Positions 21,579 to 32,559 of a stretch of 64,000 nucleotides of DNA are shown piece by piece (within the stretch, counting starts at the first letter, position 1; each line of letters starts with the position of its first letter). The notes beneath the pieces were generated by a model. That model was not told the origin of the DNA. It did no database searches and saw only the letters and a program-made list of their open reading frames with translations. A program made the translations under genes and the position numbers. The DNA lies in NCBI GenBank assembly GCA_964036275.1, contig OZ038437.1, positions 17,900,859-17,964,858 on the forward strand, written 5' to 3'. This DNA comes from Litoditis marina. Lineage: Eukaryota; Nematoda; Chromadorea; Rhabditida; Rhabditidae.

Positions 21579-24500
21579 ATGGTTAAACGAGTCGCCATTG
21601 TGGGCGCAGGTCCCAGTGGTCTTCCAGCGATTAGGTGAGTATTGATTTTTCGATAATTGGTAGATCAAGGGACCCGCGACCAATATGGCGAGAGTCAGCT
21701 GTGATGCTGTGATGACCTCCACAAAGTATGTTTCGAATTCAAGATTTATTGAAGATTTGTTTAATTAACTCAAAATAGTTATTCAAGGTGTTCCTTTATC
21801 TCTGCGTTCGACTTTTATCGATCCATAGTATTGATTATCGGTTTTCTCCCAGGCACGCTCTGTTGTACGGTTGTGAACCGGTATGTTTTGAGGCGAGTGA
21901 TCGAGTTGGAGGGCTGTGGAACTACAAGCCGAGAGACAGCGAAGGTGAGGAAGAAAACTACAGACTACAAGTCAGAAGTATTATGTGGTTTCTGTTTTGA
22001 ACATACATTTGTTTCATCCATGTCTCGGAAGTGAGTCAACTAACGAAACTTTCCGTGTTTGTTGTTTCCAGCATATAATATGAACGTCGATCGCCCCAGC
22101 TCATGCGTTCCATATTGTCCTATTACGCTGTGTTTGATTCCGTTGTTATTGGTTGAGTTTAATAAATTACGACATGTATCAAGAAGATCAAACTAAGATT
22201 TAAAATTTGATCATTTCCTGTATTACAGAAGCTTCGGTGATGAAATCAACCGTGATCAATTCTTCGAAGGAAATGTCGGCCTACAGTGATTTTCCCCCGA
22301 AACCCGAAGTGGCCAACTACATGCACAACAAACGCCTACTCGAGGTAGGGAAAACAGTAAGATATAGTCGTCGCCAACGGAAAGGCGGGAGGGTACTGTA
22401 TATCTCAATTGTCGCTGTGTAAACACACATGTCTTCGATTCCAAAACATGCCCGTTATACTGTCTGATAGCGCAGTGGTTAGCGCGCAGCCACGAAACTT
22501 TTGCTCGCAGGTTCGATTCCGGCGAGAGATAGAAATTTGTAAATTCGGAACTCACTATAGTATAGTTTCTGTTATTTCGTTAGGACCATTCATACATGCC
22601 TCACTGGTGATAATTTTTTCCGGCTTTGTTGTCAACTTAAACTTTTCGTCGAAATTGTCCAGAAAAAGGGATGGGGTCAAAAGCAGAATTTCTTTGTCTT
22701 CGCCTAGGACTTCGTGAAGTTTCGAGCACGCGAGAATATTTGAACAGTGTTTCGTTGTGAACGTTTGAGAGACCTCACGAACATTGTACTAAACCAGCAC
22801 AATTAGAAACAATACAATGGCAATATGCAATTTTCATCACATCTTTGGTTCAATTCATTCAATCTTGTACGCATTCTTCTTCTCTGTTTCAGTATTTCTG
22901 TGACTACGCCACCCACTATGATTTGATCAAACACGTGAAGTTCAACCACAAAGTACAAAATGTCACCAAATCAGAAGATCACTGCACCACTGGAAAATGG
23001 GATGTTCACTACACTGACGAGTGAGTTTGGTGAAAAATCTTTAAGAAGGACGATAATGTGGACCAATTTCGTGTCAACGGTCCAGTAAGGGAACGCTAGT
23101 GGGAACAACGTTTATTTAACAAGACAATAGAATGGTATGAAACGTGTCATGGAAACGGTCTTGGCCTCGAGTCTTCTTTTCTGCTTCTTTTGTATAAGTG
23201 AAGTTTCGCTCGGCGCGGGGAAAGCTCTCACAACATATTCCTTTTTGGAATTTGATGATACATATAGAGATGAGAGAGAAAAAGAGAGAGAAAGTGTAAG
23301 GCAATCCATGATTACCTTACATGCCTACAGTCCTTTAAACTGCAATTGAAAGATGCATTGCAGTTTAAAGGACTGAATCGTTGCGATTGGACCACATGAT
23401 CGTCCCTCCTCACCTAGAACATTTTCAAATAGCTCATGCTCTTCCACTGTTTTACGCCTTTTCTCTGGTTAGGCTTCTCAAATAAATTCCCTGCAGGTTT
23501 CGGATAAGGTGAACCGATTCGCTGTTTCGTACCTCGATCCCTCTGTGATGTGTGTATGAAACTACTACCCCCAAAATGTGACGTCATTTCAGAAAAGAGG
23601 CGGTGAATGTGACGTCATTCACAAATAGGGGCGGGACTAATGACCTTATTTCAGAGAAGGGGCGGAGCATGTGACGTCATTCACAAATAGGGGCGGGACT
23701 AATGACCTTATTTCAGAGAAGGGGCGGAGCATGTGACGTCATTCACAAATAGGGGCGGGACTAATGACCTCATTTCAGAAAAGAGGCGGAGAATGTGACG
23801 TCATTCACAAATAGGGGCGGGACCAATGACCTCATTACAGAAAAGGGGCGGAGCATGTGACGTCATTCGACGGTGTCCTTGTGGCAACAGGCCATCACAA
23901 GACGCCCAACTGGCCGGCCGAGTGGGCGGGGCAACGAGAGTTCAAGGGGCGTGTCCTACATTCCCACGACTTCAAAGACACCACCGGTGAGAAATTGAAC
24001 CGGAGTTCTGTGTGAGAGAGTGATAAATTCTGCACAAAACGCTGAACCAGATAGTTGTATCGGTGAAGTTCGAAATGACATTATGAAACACAGAACAGTG
24101 ATCTTACAGCAAAACCATCCAACGGAACCAGAAATCAACCAAAATGAAACTTCAAACACCTCAGAATAGCTCTAAACTATCATCTTTATGGGGATTTTCG
24201 TAATCGGCTCTGTTTTACAGAGGGTTTCTAGTACATTTTGAGTTTTATCGAGGATTGATATTGTAAAATGACTCGACACTCGAATGTATACCTTTATTCA
24301 AACTCTAATTCCAATTCAATTCAGGCTTCGAGGACAAGCGAATTGTGTGCGTGGGCATCGGAAATTCCGGCGGAGACATCGCAGTTGAATTGAGTCGCGT
24401 CACTGAGCAGGTGGGCGGGGCCTAGTTTCAGAAACTCGAAAACTGTAAGGATGCTAACGGAACATTCATGTGAACTTTTTCGATTAGTTTGTTTATAGTA

Positions 24501-27500
24501 TAGTTTCTTCTGGAAATAATTTCCTTGTCGAAAGTTCATACCACGAACTCCTGAAAACAGTTGATGTGCTGCTGCTCACTTGTCTCGCAGTGATCTCCAA
24601 ATGTAGGGATGCCCCACAACCTGGCGAGAACAGTTTCATTCTTCTGCTCTACTTGTACTTTGATGCCGCTCCGCTCCAGCTGATTCAAGCTACAAACCGG
24701 GAATGGAAAACATAGAAAGGGTATAACATCATTTCCCTAGGTTCTGAGGCTGTTGTCGTGCATATCGATTACAAAATGTGTGAATTTTCGTAGAATAAAC
24801 CTATTTTGTGTTTTCGGGACCTGCATGTTGTTTCCAGCTGTTTCTCTCCACTCGCCGCGGTTCATGGATCTGCAGTAGAATGTACGACTACGGAACCCCT
24901 ATTGACGTAGCTTTGGTCAGTTTCGAAGGTTTAGATAGTTATTATCGCGAATATTCAAAGTTTTCCCATATGTTTTATAGCGTATAAGAATAGTTTTAGA
25001 GTCTTTGTTGTAGTTTTATACATTGTCAATAACTGTAATTAGCTCCACATATTTTGTAAACAGAAACAGCAGCAAATAAAGATCTACATCAATAAACGTT
25101 GATTTGCAAGTGATTATTTCATTTACTTTCAGCACATAACTGAAACTTCTTAATTGAAGTATAAAGCTAACCGGCTCACAACTGCAAACCTCACATACAT
25201 ATTTTTTTCTGAATAACCAACTACAAGTCCATCTTTTCCAGAACACCCGCTTCAAGCATTCTGTCCTCATGAAGCACATTCCGCGCGCAATTCGCAGCTG
25301 GGGTTTCGAGAAGAAGTTGAATCTGAAATTCGACCACGCCGCCTTCGGAATGAAGCCGAAACACGACGTGTTCGGGTGGGTATGGGGAGTGAACTTTGTA
25401 GTTTGATTTCAATCCAAAGCAACTGGATCAAACTACAAATCCAGCGCAATGTGGCTTATCGTATTGGATTGTTTTCGAAGAGGAAAAGATAAAGTAAACC
25501 TGAAATTCGACCATGGCGCCTTCGGAATGAAGCCGAAACACGACGTGTTCGGGTGGGTATGGGGAGAACTTTGTAGTTTGGTTCGATACACGCGATATTT
25601 CACGATTTACGAAGTTAAAGCGACGAGATCAAAATACAAGCGAAACGGTATGAAGCAACGGCGCGAGTCCTATGTTCACCGAAGACAATAAAGCGACATA
25701 GCGAAACTCTTTAACAGATGGAAGTTAGATATATACAGGCTGCTTCTGCCAAATGTAAAGATGAGCACTAGATAAGTAGTACGAGTTCTGAACAATCGAT
25801 CACCTTTGACCTTCCAGTGCTCATTTGACCACCAATGACGAGTTGCCAATGCGAATTATCAGTGGAACGGTCGTCGTGAAACCTAACATCAAGGAATTCT
25901 CCGGAAATGACGTCATTTTCGAGGATGGAAGTGTCGCCAAAGACGTGGATGTGGTAGGTGTTTTGGGTTGTAGTCGGATCTTTGTAGTCTGATTCCAAAT
26001 TACGCTGTAAAATACAAGTTTCACCCCGAAAAGCAACGGAATCCAACTACTAACACCCTAAACGCTGCCTTTAGAAAACCATTAACCCTTTACACTGTTA
26101 GCCAATTGCAGAGTCACGTGAAACATGTAAAACACAGCAGAAGTCAGGAACGTGCAATGACAAAGTGCACGATACCTCACTAACTTTACGTGACTATTCA
26201 TTCTACTTCAAGTATACCAGACGATCTGCGTCAGACGAATCATCTACCTCGAAGCTCGCGTATCCATTGCAGAACACACTATAACTTATTTTCTCCTTCG
26301 TTTTCAGTCAAAATAGTTTCCCAGGTAGTTTGCTTAACCGGAAACGCCATCGCATTCCTTTCGTTGTAGTTCGATCTCGATTTACTAGGAGTCAATTGAA
26401 AAGTCACGTAAAGTTGGCACTCTAATGAGGAATTGTGCAGATGTCATTGCACGTTTCTGACTTCTGCTGTGTTTGTCATGTTTCACGTGAATGTGCAAGT
26501 GACTTACAGTATACACGTCATTATTCATTTATTTCGACCAAAACCAACGGGATCGAACTACACACACCGTAAAAGTTTGTCTCTGAAGCGTGAAAAACGT
26601 TCAGCTGAAAACTTATCCATTGTTAAATATTTAATTTCTATTTTTGTTTGTAAATCCATTGAATGTTTTCCAGGTGGTTTGCTCAACCGGATACGCTATC
26701 ACATTCCCTATTATCGAACAAGGAAACCTGATCAAGGTATAGTCGACATATTTCGTACTGGGACTCTTACAGTACCCACATATGCAATCTATCCATGGAC
26801 TGTTTTCTGATGTCCAACATTGAAAAGAGTATTCTCGAATAGTAATAAGAGAGCAGAATCTAATGCAGAAGCTAGTAACCTCTCCGATAACATTTTCGTG
26901 AACACAATCGACTGAAAGTTTTGTAATCGCTTTTCAGAAGTCTAAAAAGGTCTACAGTGTGAAGCACACCTTCCGGCTACTCGTGGTTTCACGTGCATTA
27001 CAAGCAGATCACGTGAACCGTCACGTGAACCGTCACGTGAACCGTCACGTCTTCACGTATAATAAATCATAACATTTCAGGTAGAAGACAACCAGGTTGA
27101 ACTGTACAAATTCATGTACCCATTGGATCAAAAACACAACACATTGGCAGTGTTGGGCCTGGTTCAGGTATGGTGTAAATTGATTATACTTCACCCGTCC
27201 CCCCCCCCCCCCTTAAAATTGCCGATTTTTTTTTGCTTCAGTTATGTATCTAGACAGTTATAATCGACCTGAAATCATGACATATCGAGATATGAGCTGA
27301 CTTTTGATCCAAACTAAGCTCCGCCCCTTTCCAGCCGCTCGGGTCGATAATGCCGATCGCGGAGATGCAGACGCGGGTGTTTTTCGCCGCGTTGACGCGC
27401 AACGCGACACTTCCGTCGATCGATGAAATGAGACAGGATGTAATGGAAAAAAGAGCAGCCATGAGGGAACAGTTCTACGGAAGTCCCAGACACACTATTC

Positions 27501-28812
27501 AGGTTAGTATCAATTTTATTGATCATTATCGATTTTCTCCTTGATCTACTTTTCAGGGTTCACTGGTACGTTATGCTGAGATCAACTAATACTTCAGTAA
27601 AACCCCTGTTCCAACTTAAATGTTTGTCATAAGTGAATTTCAAACATCGGTTATTATGTATAGATTAAACTGACTGAAAAATAATTGGCTGATCCCACAT
27701 CTCGATAAATATCGAAAATCGATAACTTTTCCTCTATAATGTTTGGTCTTAACAAAGAAACTCTCTTACGGTGTAAGCTTCTGTATCTAGCCATGTTTTT
27801 AGTTTGATCTCGATGTTTTTCGATCGAATTTCATAGATAACGGTGGTTTTGGAGTTCAAACTACAATTCTGCTGTAAGCATCACACTCTAACTATACTGT
27901 TAGTCAATTGCGCAGTCACTTGAAACATGTTGAACACAGCAGAACTCGGAAACGTGCAATGACAAAGTGCACGATTCCTCCTTAGAATGCTGATTTTAGT
28001 TACTATTCTATTTACTTCTAGTATACAATGAGCATCCCCTACATTATCGATTGATTTCTGTGCAGGTGGTGTACATGGACTTTATGGATGAACTGGCTTC
28101 CATGATCGGTTGTCGACCCCAGTTTTGGCCCCAATTTTTCTCGGATCCCCGTCTCGCACTACAAACTACATTCGGCCCATGCGCCCCATACGTTTATCGA
28201 TTGAATGGGCCACACAAATGGGAAGGTGCGTAATTTTCACATGAGAGGCACGTGTTCTATGTTACGGAATGAAAGAAAACCGAACGCATTTTCAGAAGTA
28301 GGTTTTGTGAAACGTTTGTTTATTACTCTGTGGTTACAGTGCTCCATGAGAGTAGCATAGCTTGGCTGCTTATAACGAACTATATAAGATGAAATGGTCT
28401 TTTTTAATTGAGTGACCATAGTACTAGGAATGGCTGTCGGAAACGTTTAATGGTATTTTAGCATTTTAAAGAATGACGATTATGTGGTCCAATCTCAACG
28501 CTTCAGTCCTTTAAGCTGCAATACATTTTTCAATTGCAGTTTAAAGGACTGAAGCGTTGAGATTGGACCACATAATCGTCCTACTTTAATGTCTAATTTG
28601 ACCAATTGCACAACAACATCTGTAGAATAAAACCAACTTCTTCTGATGATTCCTTACCAGGTGCTCGCGACGCCGTGCTGCAGTTGCCGGCGCGTGTCAA
28701 AAAGGGTCTGAACCCAAATTTGGCCACGCCCACAAACTGTACATCCTGCGCAGTCAAGAAAATGCTTCTTCTCTCACTGGTTGTACTTCTTCTCGTGTAT
28801 TTCTTCATGTAA
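21579..28812 (+). CDS. Flavin-containing monooxygenase (FMO family)
   Basis: Fourteen exons: 21579-21634, 21853-21944, 22229-22344, 22893-23020, 23841-23986, 24325-24410, 24838-24915, 25242-25375, 25818-25953, 26674-26736, 27081-27167, 27335-27502, 28066-28225, 28661-28812. All phases agree; 533 aa, the usual FMO length. Visible motifs: FAD-binding GAGPSG at residues 9-14 with the strand-end Glu at 32; VLVATGHH near 143-150; FMO signature FKGRVLHSHDF at 165-175; NADPH-binding GIGNSGGD at 190-197; CSTGY at 327-331 (FATGY is commoner). Residues 516-533 are KK followed by a hydrophobic tail, as in ER-anchored FMOs. The enzyme oxidises soft nucleophiles (N and S) using NADPH and oxygen. AATAAA at 28828-28833. 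Introns carry a SINE, MITEs and duplicated splice sites. I cannot assign a specific worm fmo number. Confidence 0.95.
22364..22560 (+). mobile_element. tRNA-derived SINE, copy 4, in FMO intron 3
   Basis: The best-preserved copy: A box TAGCGCAGTGG at 22468-22478 and perfect B box GGTTCGATTCC at 22510-22520. The 5' segment GTCGTCGCCAACGGAAAGGC and the tail GAACTCACTATAG are shared with copies 2 and 3. It is in the same orientation as the host gene. Confidence 0.88.
23041..23410. mobile_element. TTAAGAAGGACGA MITE, copy 2, interrupted by another element
   Basis: The left part (23041-23084) and right part (about 23322-23410) match the palindromic MITE at 9792-9915. Between them sits a copy of the GTAAGG...CCTTAC element. 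Lies in FMO intron 4. Confidence 0.88.
23085..23320. mobile_element. GTAAGG...CCTTAC element, copy 2, nested in a MITE
   Basis: Matches 13181-13434 over most of its length and splits the surrounding MITE. The MITE sequence on both sides contains a GTCC, a possible short target duplication. Confidence 0.82.
23574..23873 (+). repeat. Five-copy 62-base tandem repeat spanning the FMO exon 5 acceptor
   Basis: Units recur at exactly 62-base steps. The AG dinucleotides fall at 23591-23592, 23653-23654, 23715-23716, 23777-23778 and 23839-23840. Each unit contains (T)TTCAG or TTACAG, then AGGGGCGGAG(C)ATGTGACGTCATTC, which in the last copy is the true start of exon 5. Using the fifth acceptor keeps the frame with exon 4. 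Confidence 0.93.
25490..25580 (+). repeat. Partial duplicate of FMO exon 8 with its donor, in intron 8
   Basis: The 3' part of exon 8 (from CTGAAATTCGACCA to TTCGG) and the donor GTGGGTATGGGGA with the following GAACTTTGTAGTTTG are repeated about 180 bases downstream. I see only three or four differences over about 70 bases. The copy has no acceptor of its own, so it is not a full exon. Confidence 0.88.
26091..26218. mobile_element. AGTCAATTG..CACGTGA MITE, copy 2 (inverse)
   Basis: Inverse-orientation copy of the 10927-11058 element in FMO intron 9, from ACTGTTAGCCAATTGCAGAG to TCAAGTATACC. Confidence 0.72.
26318..26365 (+). pseudogene. Decayed duplicate of FMO exon 10
   Basis: TTTCCCAG plus GTAGTTTGCTTAACCGGAAA and CGCCATCGCATTCC match the acceptor and first about 38 bases of true exon 10 (26674 on) with several substitutions. 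The frame meets TAG soon after and has no donor. It sits between two MITE copies in intron 9. Confidence 0.8.
26391..26514. mobile_element. AGTCAATTG..CACGTGA MITE, copy 3
   Basis: Direct copy in FMO intron 9, from AGTCAATTGAAAAGTCACGT to GACTTACAGTATA. Together with copy 2 it brackets the decayed exon 10 duplicate. Confidence 0.75.
26985..27062 (+). promoter_or_regulatory. CACGTG cluster in FMO intron 10
   Basis: Four CACGTG palindromes lie within about 50 bases, three of them in tandem CGTCACGTGAAC units, ending 20-30 bases before the exon 11 acceptor. CACGTG is the E-box core bound by bHLH-Zip factors such as worm HLH-30. Whether this array acts as an enhancer is unknown. Confidence 0.4.
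27893..28026. mobile_element. AGTCAATTG..CACGTGA MITE, copy 4 (inverse)
   Basis: Inverse copy in FMO intron 12, from ATACTGTTAGTCAATTGCGC to ACTTCTAGTATAC. Confidence 0.72.
28466..28589. mobile_element. TTAAAGAAGGACGA palindromic MITE, copy 3
   Basis: 124-base palindrome in FMO intron 13, beginning TTAAAGAATGACGATTATG and ending CATAATCGTCCTACTTTAA. Confidence 0.9.
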
Positions 28813-28827
28813 ATTGTCAGATAGCAA

Positions 28828-28833
28828 AATAAA
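28828..28833 (+). terminator. Polyadenylation signal of the FMO gene
   Basis: AATAAA 16 bases after the TAA stop, the expected position for a worm poly(A) signal. Confidence 0.8.
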
Positions 28834-30802
28834 TTATTTATTAGCAGTTTTTCAATACCTTCGTTAACTCAGATTTGAAAACCCCTTCACCTTTCGTAGA
28901 GGTGAAAATAGTCATCTTGTGAACAATGAACACACGTTCTATATCACATTTTCAATATTTGATCGTCAGTTATACAAAATATTATTTCAAAGCTACAAAT
29001 TCTGGATTTCCGCCAAAATTCGTAAGTTAAGGAATCTCTGCCCAAATGGGAGACTCACAGAACATACAATTATTGGCAGAAACAGATTGAGCGATCAAAC
29101 CATTCAATAATTAGGCGATCACTAGTTCAATTCATTAGGTTGACCAATTAATTTGAGGCATTCTAACTTGTTATCAAAACACTTGGAAAGCAATTATGTA
29201 TAACAAACGTGAAACATATGATACACATCAGAAATAGTCAACTTTTTACAACGATTTTTATTCACCTGTAATATATCTGAACCGCGCAATTGAGTGATAC
29301 TAAGTACATGATGTAGAAGTGAAATTTATCTCAACTATGAAATTATGTCATGTTTGTGTTTACTGCGCATTGAAGAAGTAACCCCAAGACAACTGAATCG
29401 CTTACCAATCGAACGAAAACAATTTTCGTGCTTCCAATAAAACTTTAGTAGAAGTAAATTTAAACCTTTAATATAGCTGTATACAGCGCCTGACTAATTG
29501 GTGTTCTACTGATCACACATCACAAATTTTGAATCACGCCGTAGATCAACTACAAAATTATTAGTTCGCCTTTCCTAGAGAATACAAGTTGACACGAAAT
29601 ATAACATGAACTCACCTATACATCTATACAATTGAAGGATTTGAATGAACACTTCATAATTGTCAATCCACATAATTGTAAATTTGGTCATTCCTTTGGC
29701 TGAGATACAACTTCATAAATAACAAACATAATTCTGTTATTATGTTTGTATTCAGGAATACAAGAATATAGAACCTGTTGCAGTAAATTCGTTATATTGG
29801 AATAGAGGATGGAAAAACTGTAGTTTGGTCTGCAGTACATAAATATTCCCGAAATGTAAAATTAACCGAAATTCCGGAATCAAACTACAAATACGGCAGA
29901 TTGAATCAAAACGACCGTGGTTGCCCGTTTTCTATAGAAAAACCCTTTTTGTCGTGTGAAAGACTGAATCATTACGACAGAAGTAATTGAAGTTGTAAAG
30001 GCAGCTTTTATTATTTGGTAACTACCAGAAAACCTCTACTGAAACGGTCTAAAGCACAATATCAAGAACTTCCTAATTTGTCATTTGTCAACTACGAAAG
30101 TGCGAAAAGCATTCAATAAGAAAATGGGGCTAACAGTTTCTACCCTCTTCTCGACAAGATTGAATTCAGTGAAAATCTGGTATGTTTCTTCGATATAAAA
30201 CAATAGTTCGGCTTCGTGTAAAGTCGCACACGGAAGGAAAAGCAGGAAATACAGTATGACTTTCCAGAATGTTGTAATGCAAATACGTACGTACACACTT
30301 TTATGTTCGCACAAAATACAACTAGCACATTTCTAGGAATCTTTTGTCCTAAAAGATGATATGAAAGTTTCAAATGACATTGTGTATGTTAGAATGTTGT
30401 GAACCGCCAGAAGATCAAAAATAGCAGTTTTCCAAAATAAAAGTGAACCTAGTTTCTCTTCGACATAACGATTTTCAATAGTGCATCGTTCAAATTCCAT
30501 GTACGCAAGTAAAAGAAGGCAGCTATCATATTTCCAAGATAAGAAGTGTTTAGTAGTGTTGCAGTAGCTTCACCATTCGTGTGATTCTCACTCACACTGC
30601 GAAATGATAGGTGCGTTTCACATACATATAATCGTGCAACTTGGATATAGACAGCTTTCGCGAATATAGTAATGAAAATGAAACCATCGAAGAGTTGCTT
30701 TTAGCTTTATGGTAACGGTAACTAGTACCGTATCATTCGTGCGGAAAACCATGTCATTTTCTGCAGATCTGACTTTGTTGTATTTCTGATGGGCTAGAAG
30801 GA
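28834..30802. other. Convergent intergenic region, no gene seen
   Basis: AT-rich sequence between the FMO 3' end and the minus-strand gene. Short frames (for example 28919-29110 and 30081-30373) have no start context, splice sites or domains. Confidence 0.5.
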
Positions 30803-31083
30803 CACGGTGAGACCGCTCCCCAATGATTTGGAGTTTTGCCCGCAGTTGAAAAACGGCTTACCCCGCCAATTGAAATGCGGCCGGTCATCAGCCTAGACAG
30901 GGCGCGTACCCGCGCGGAAAAAATGTACTGTAGCTTTTTGGCACGATGCTTGGTTGAAATTTGCATTTAATTTATCAGAAAGTGCGCTCCATTATTAAAA
31001 CCGCTCGTGCATTATACGCGGTGCGGTTTTGTCTTTCCTCTGTTTTTTCACTTGGACCGTTTTTGTCGAGCGGTCTCACCGTG
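30803..31083. mobile_element. 281-base element with 16-base terminal inverted repeats
   Basis: CACGGTGAGACCGCTC at 30803-30818 and its exact complement at 31068-31083. The interior has a GCGCGTACCCGCGCGG palindrome and further short inverted blocks. Non-autonomous DNA element. Confidence 0.85.
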
Positions 31084-32559
31084 AGGAATAACAAATAACC
31101 GTACACAACTACCCTTTTCGAACATTGCATCATTTCATGCAATAAATACATCATTCAAGGAGACACACTCAGGAAAATTGTTCAATTTCCAGAACTGCAA
31201 TATTCTTGAGAACATGATGGACAGATTCAAGAAACTATTGTTCCTTCCCATACTGTGATTGTTTGGCGGAGATATGAAATGAACTAGAATGGAAGATGAA
31301 AAAACGGACGGTCAATTCACAAAATTCACAATCTCAAACGAGTTTTTGCCAAGCCAAGAATGAGAACAAATCGCGAACCGTGTTTAATAGTTAATAATAG
31401 ATCATGGGAATTCAACTTACACCAAGAAATTTTAACGAACTCTTGTAGCGCGTTGTCCAATGAATGCGCTAAAGGAGAGGGTGGACGAGAGAGAGAAAAG
31501 AGAGAGACAGAGAGAGAAAGAGACAAACAGACTGTCAGAATAATCGCGTTTGTAAGATTGTAAGTATAAACATTTGTCGAGCATTGCATAGTTTCGCACT
31601 TTTCAACTCATTAAACACCGCATTGACACAGAATTTTCCAAGAATCAAAATGCGGCCATAAACTCCAGAGATTCTACGTGAATCCACGTATTTTGAATCA
31701 ATAACATGATAATCACACATAAAAACATGAAACATAATTACATAAACAGACTTTATATAGCAAATATGAACATGGGAAACGCAATGCAATACGGAATACG
31801 AGAGAATAACAGATAGAATGCGTATCGATCGATAGGCTACACAGCAGAAATAAAAACACACGAATATAGTCGTGGACGAACGAATAACCTACCCTAAACC
31901 ACATTTATATAGAAAACCCCTTCATCGCTGCATGTAACAGAGTATTTAGCACGCTGTGAATTATTCAAATAGAACTCTTTAGTAGATTTTTTAAAAATGT
32001 GCCAAAACATGGATATAGATAGAAAATTTTCAGCATGCGCGTGCAAAAAATGAGCAAAAAAGAAACGCGGCCAATAGTGAAATTATGCTTTAGAAAAAGT
32101 GGTGAAGAAGACAAAAAATCTATATCAACTTGCTAGTTGAAGATTTACAAAAAGCTAAAAGCTTCTTGAGAGAAGAAAACCAGCAAATTGATATACAACA
32201 AAATTGATATAAATTTCAAAAAAGGGTGGGAGAGAGAGCGGCCAGAGACGCAGAGAAAAATGGGCAGAGTCAGGGAAAGAGAGACCGAGAACTGGGACGA
32301 GAGACGCGCACAGAAGAGAATTTAGAGAAAGAGAGAAATGATGATAATTTCGTGCTCCAAATGCTAAACTACCGTACTTTGGGTTTGATACATCCCCATT
32401 TTCGCTAAGATGTAACACCGAATCCCCCATTTAGAGCACGACGACAAAGATATGAAGGAGCGAGTTTACTTGATTTCCATAACTCGAAAAAATCAATATT
32501 GATCTACGATTCAATCGATAATCTCAAGCAAACACGATCGTTCATCAGTTTAGAGGTGG
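31084..32559. other. Intergenic region and probable 3' UTR of the minus-strand gene
   Basis: No gene seen. GA-rich short repeats lie at 31475-31535 and 32226-32340. No clear AATAAA on the minus strand close to the stop at 32560, so the 3' end of that gene is undefined. Confidence 0.4.

Noticed and set aside
26999..27050. Short tandem repeat as a CRISPR-like array
   Set aside because: Eukaryotic intron; 12-base units without spacers.
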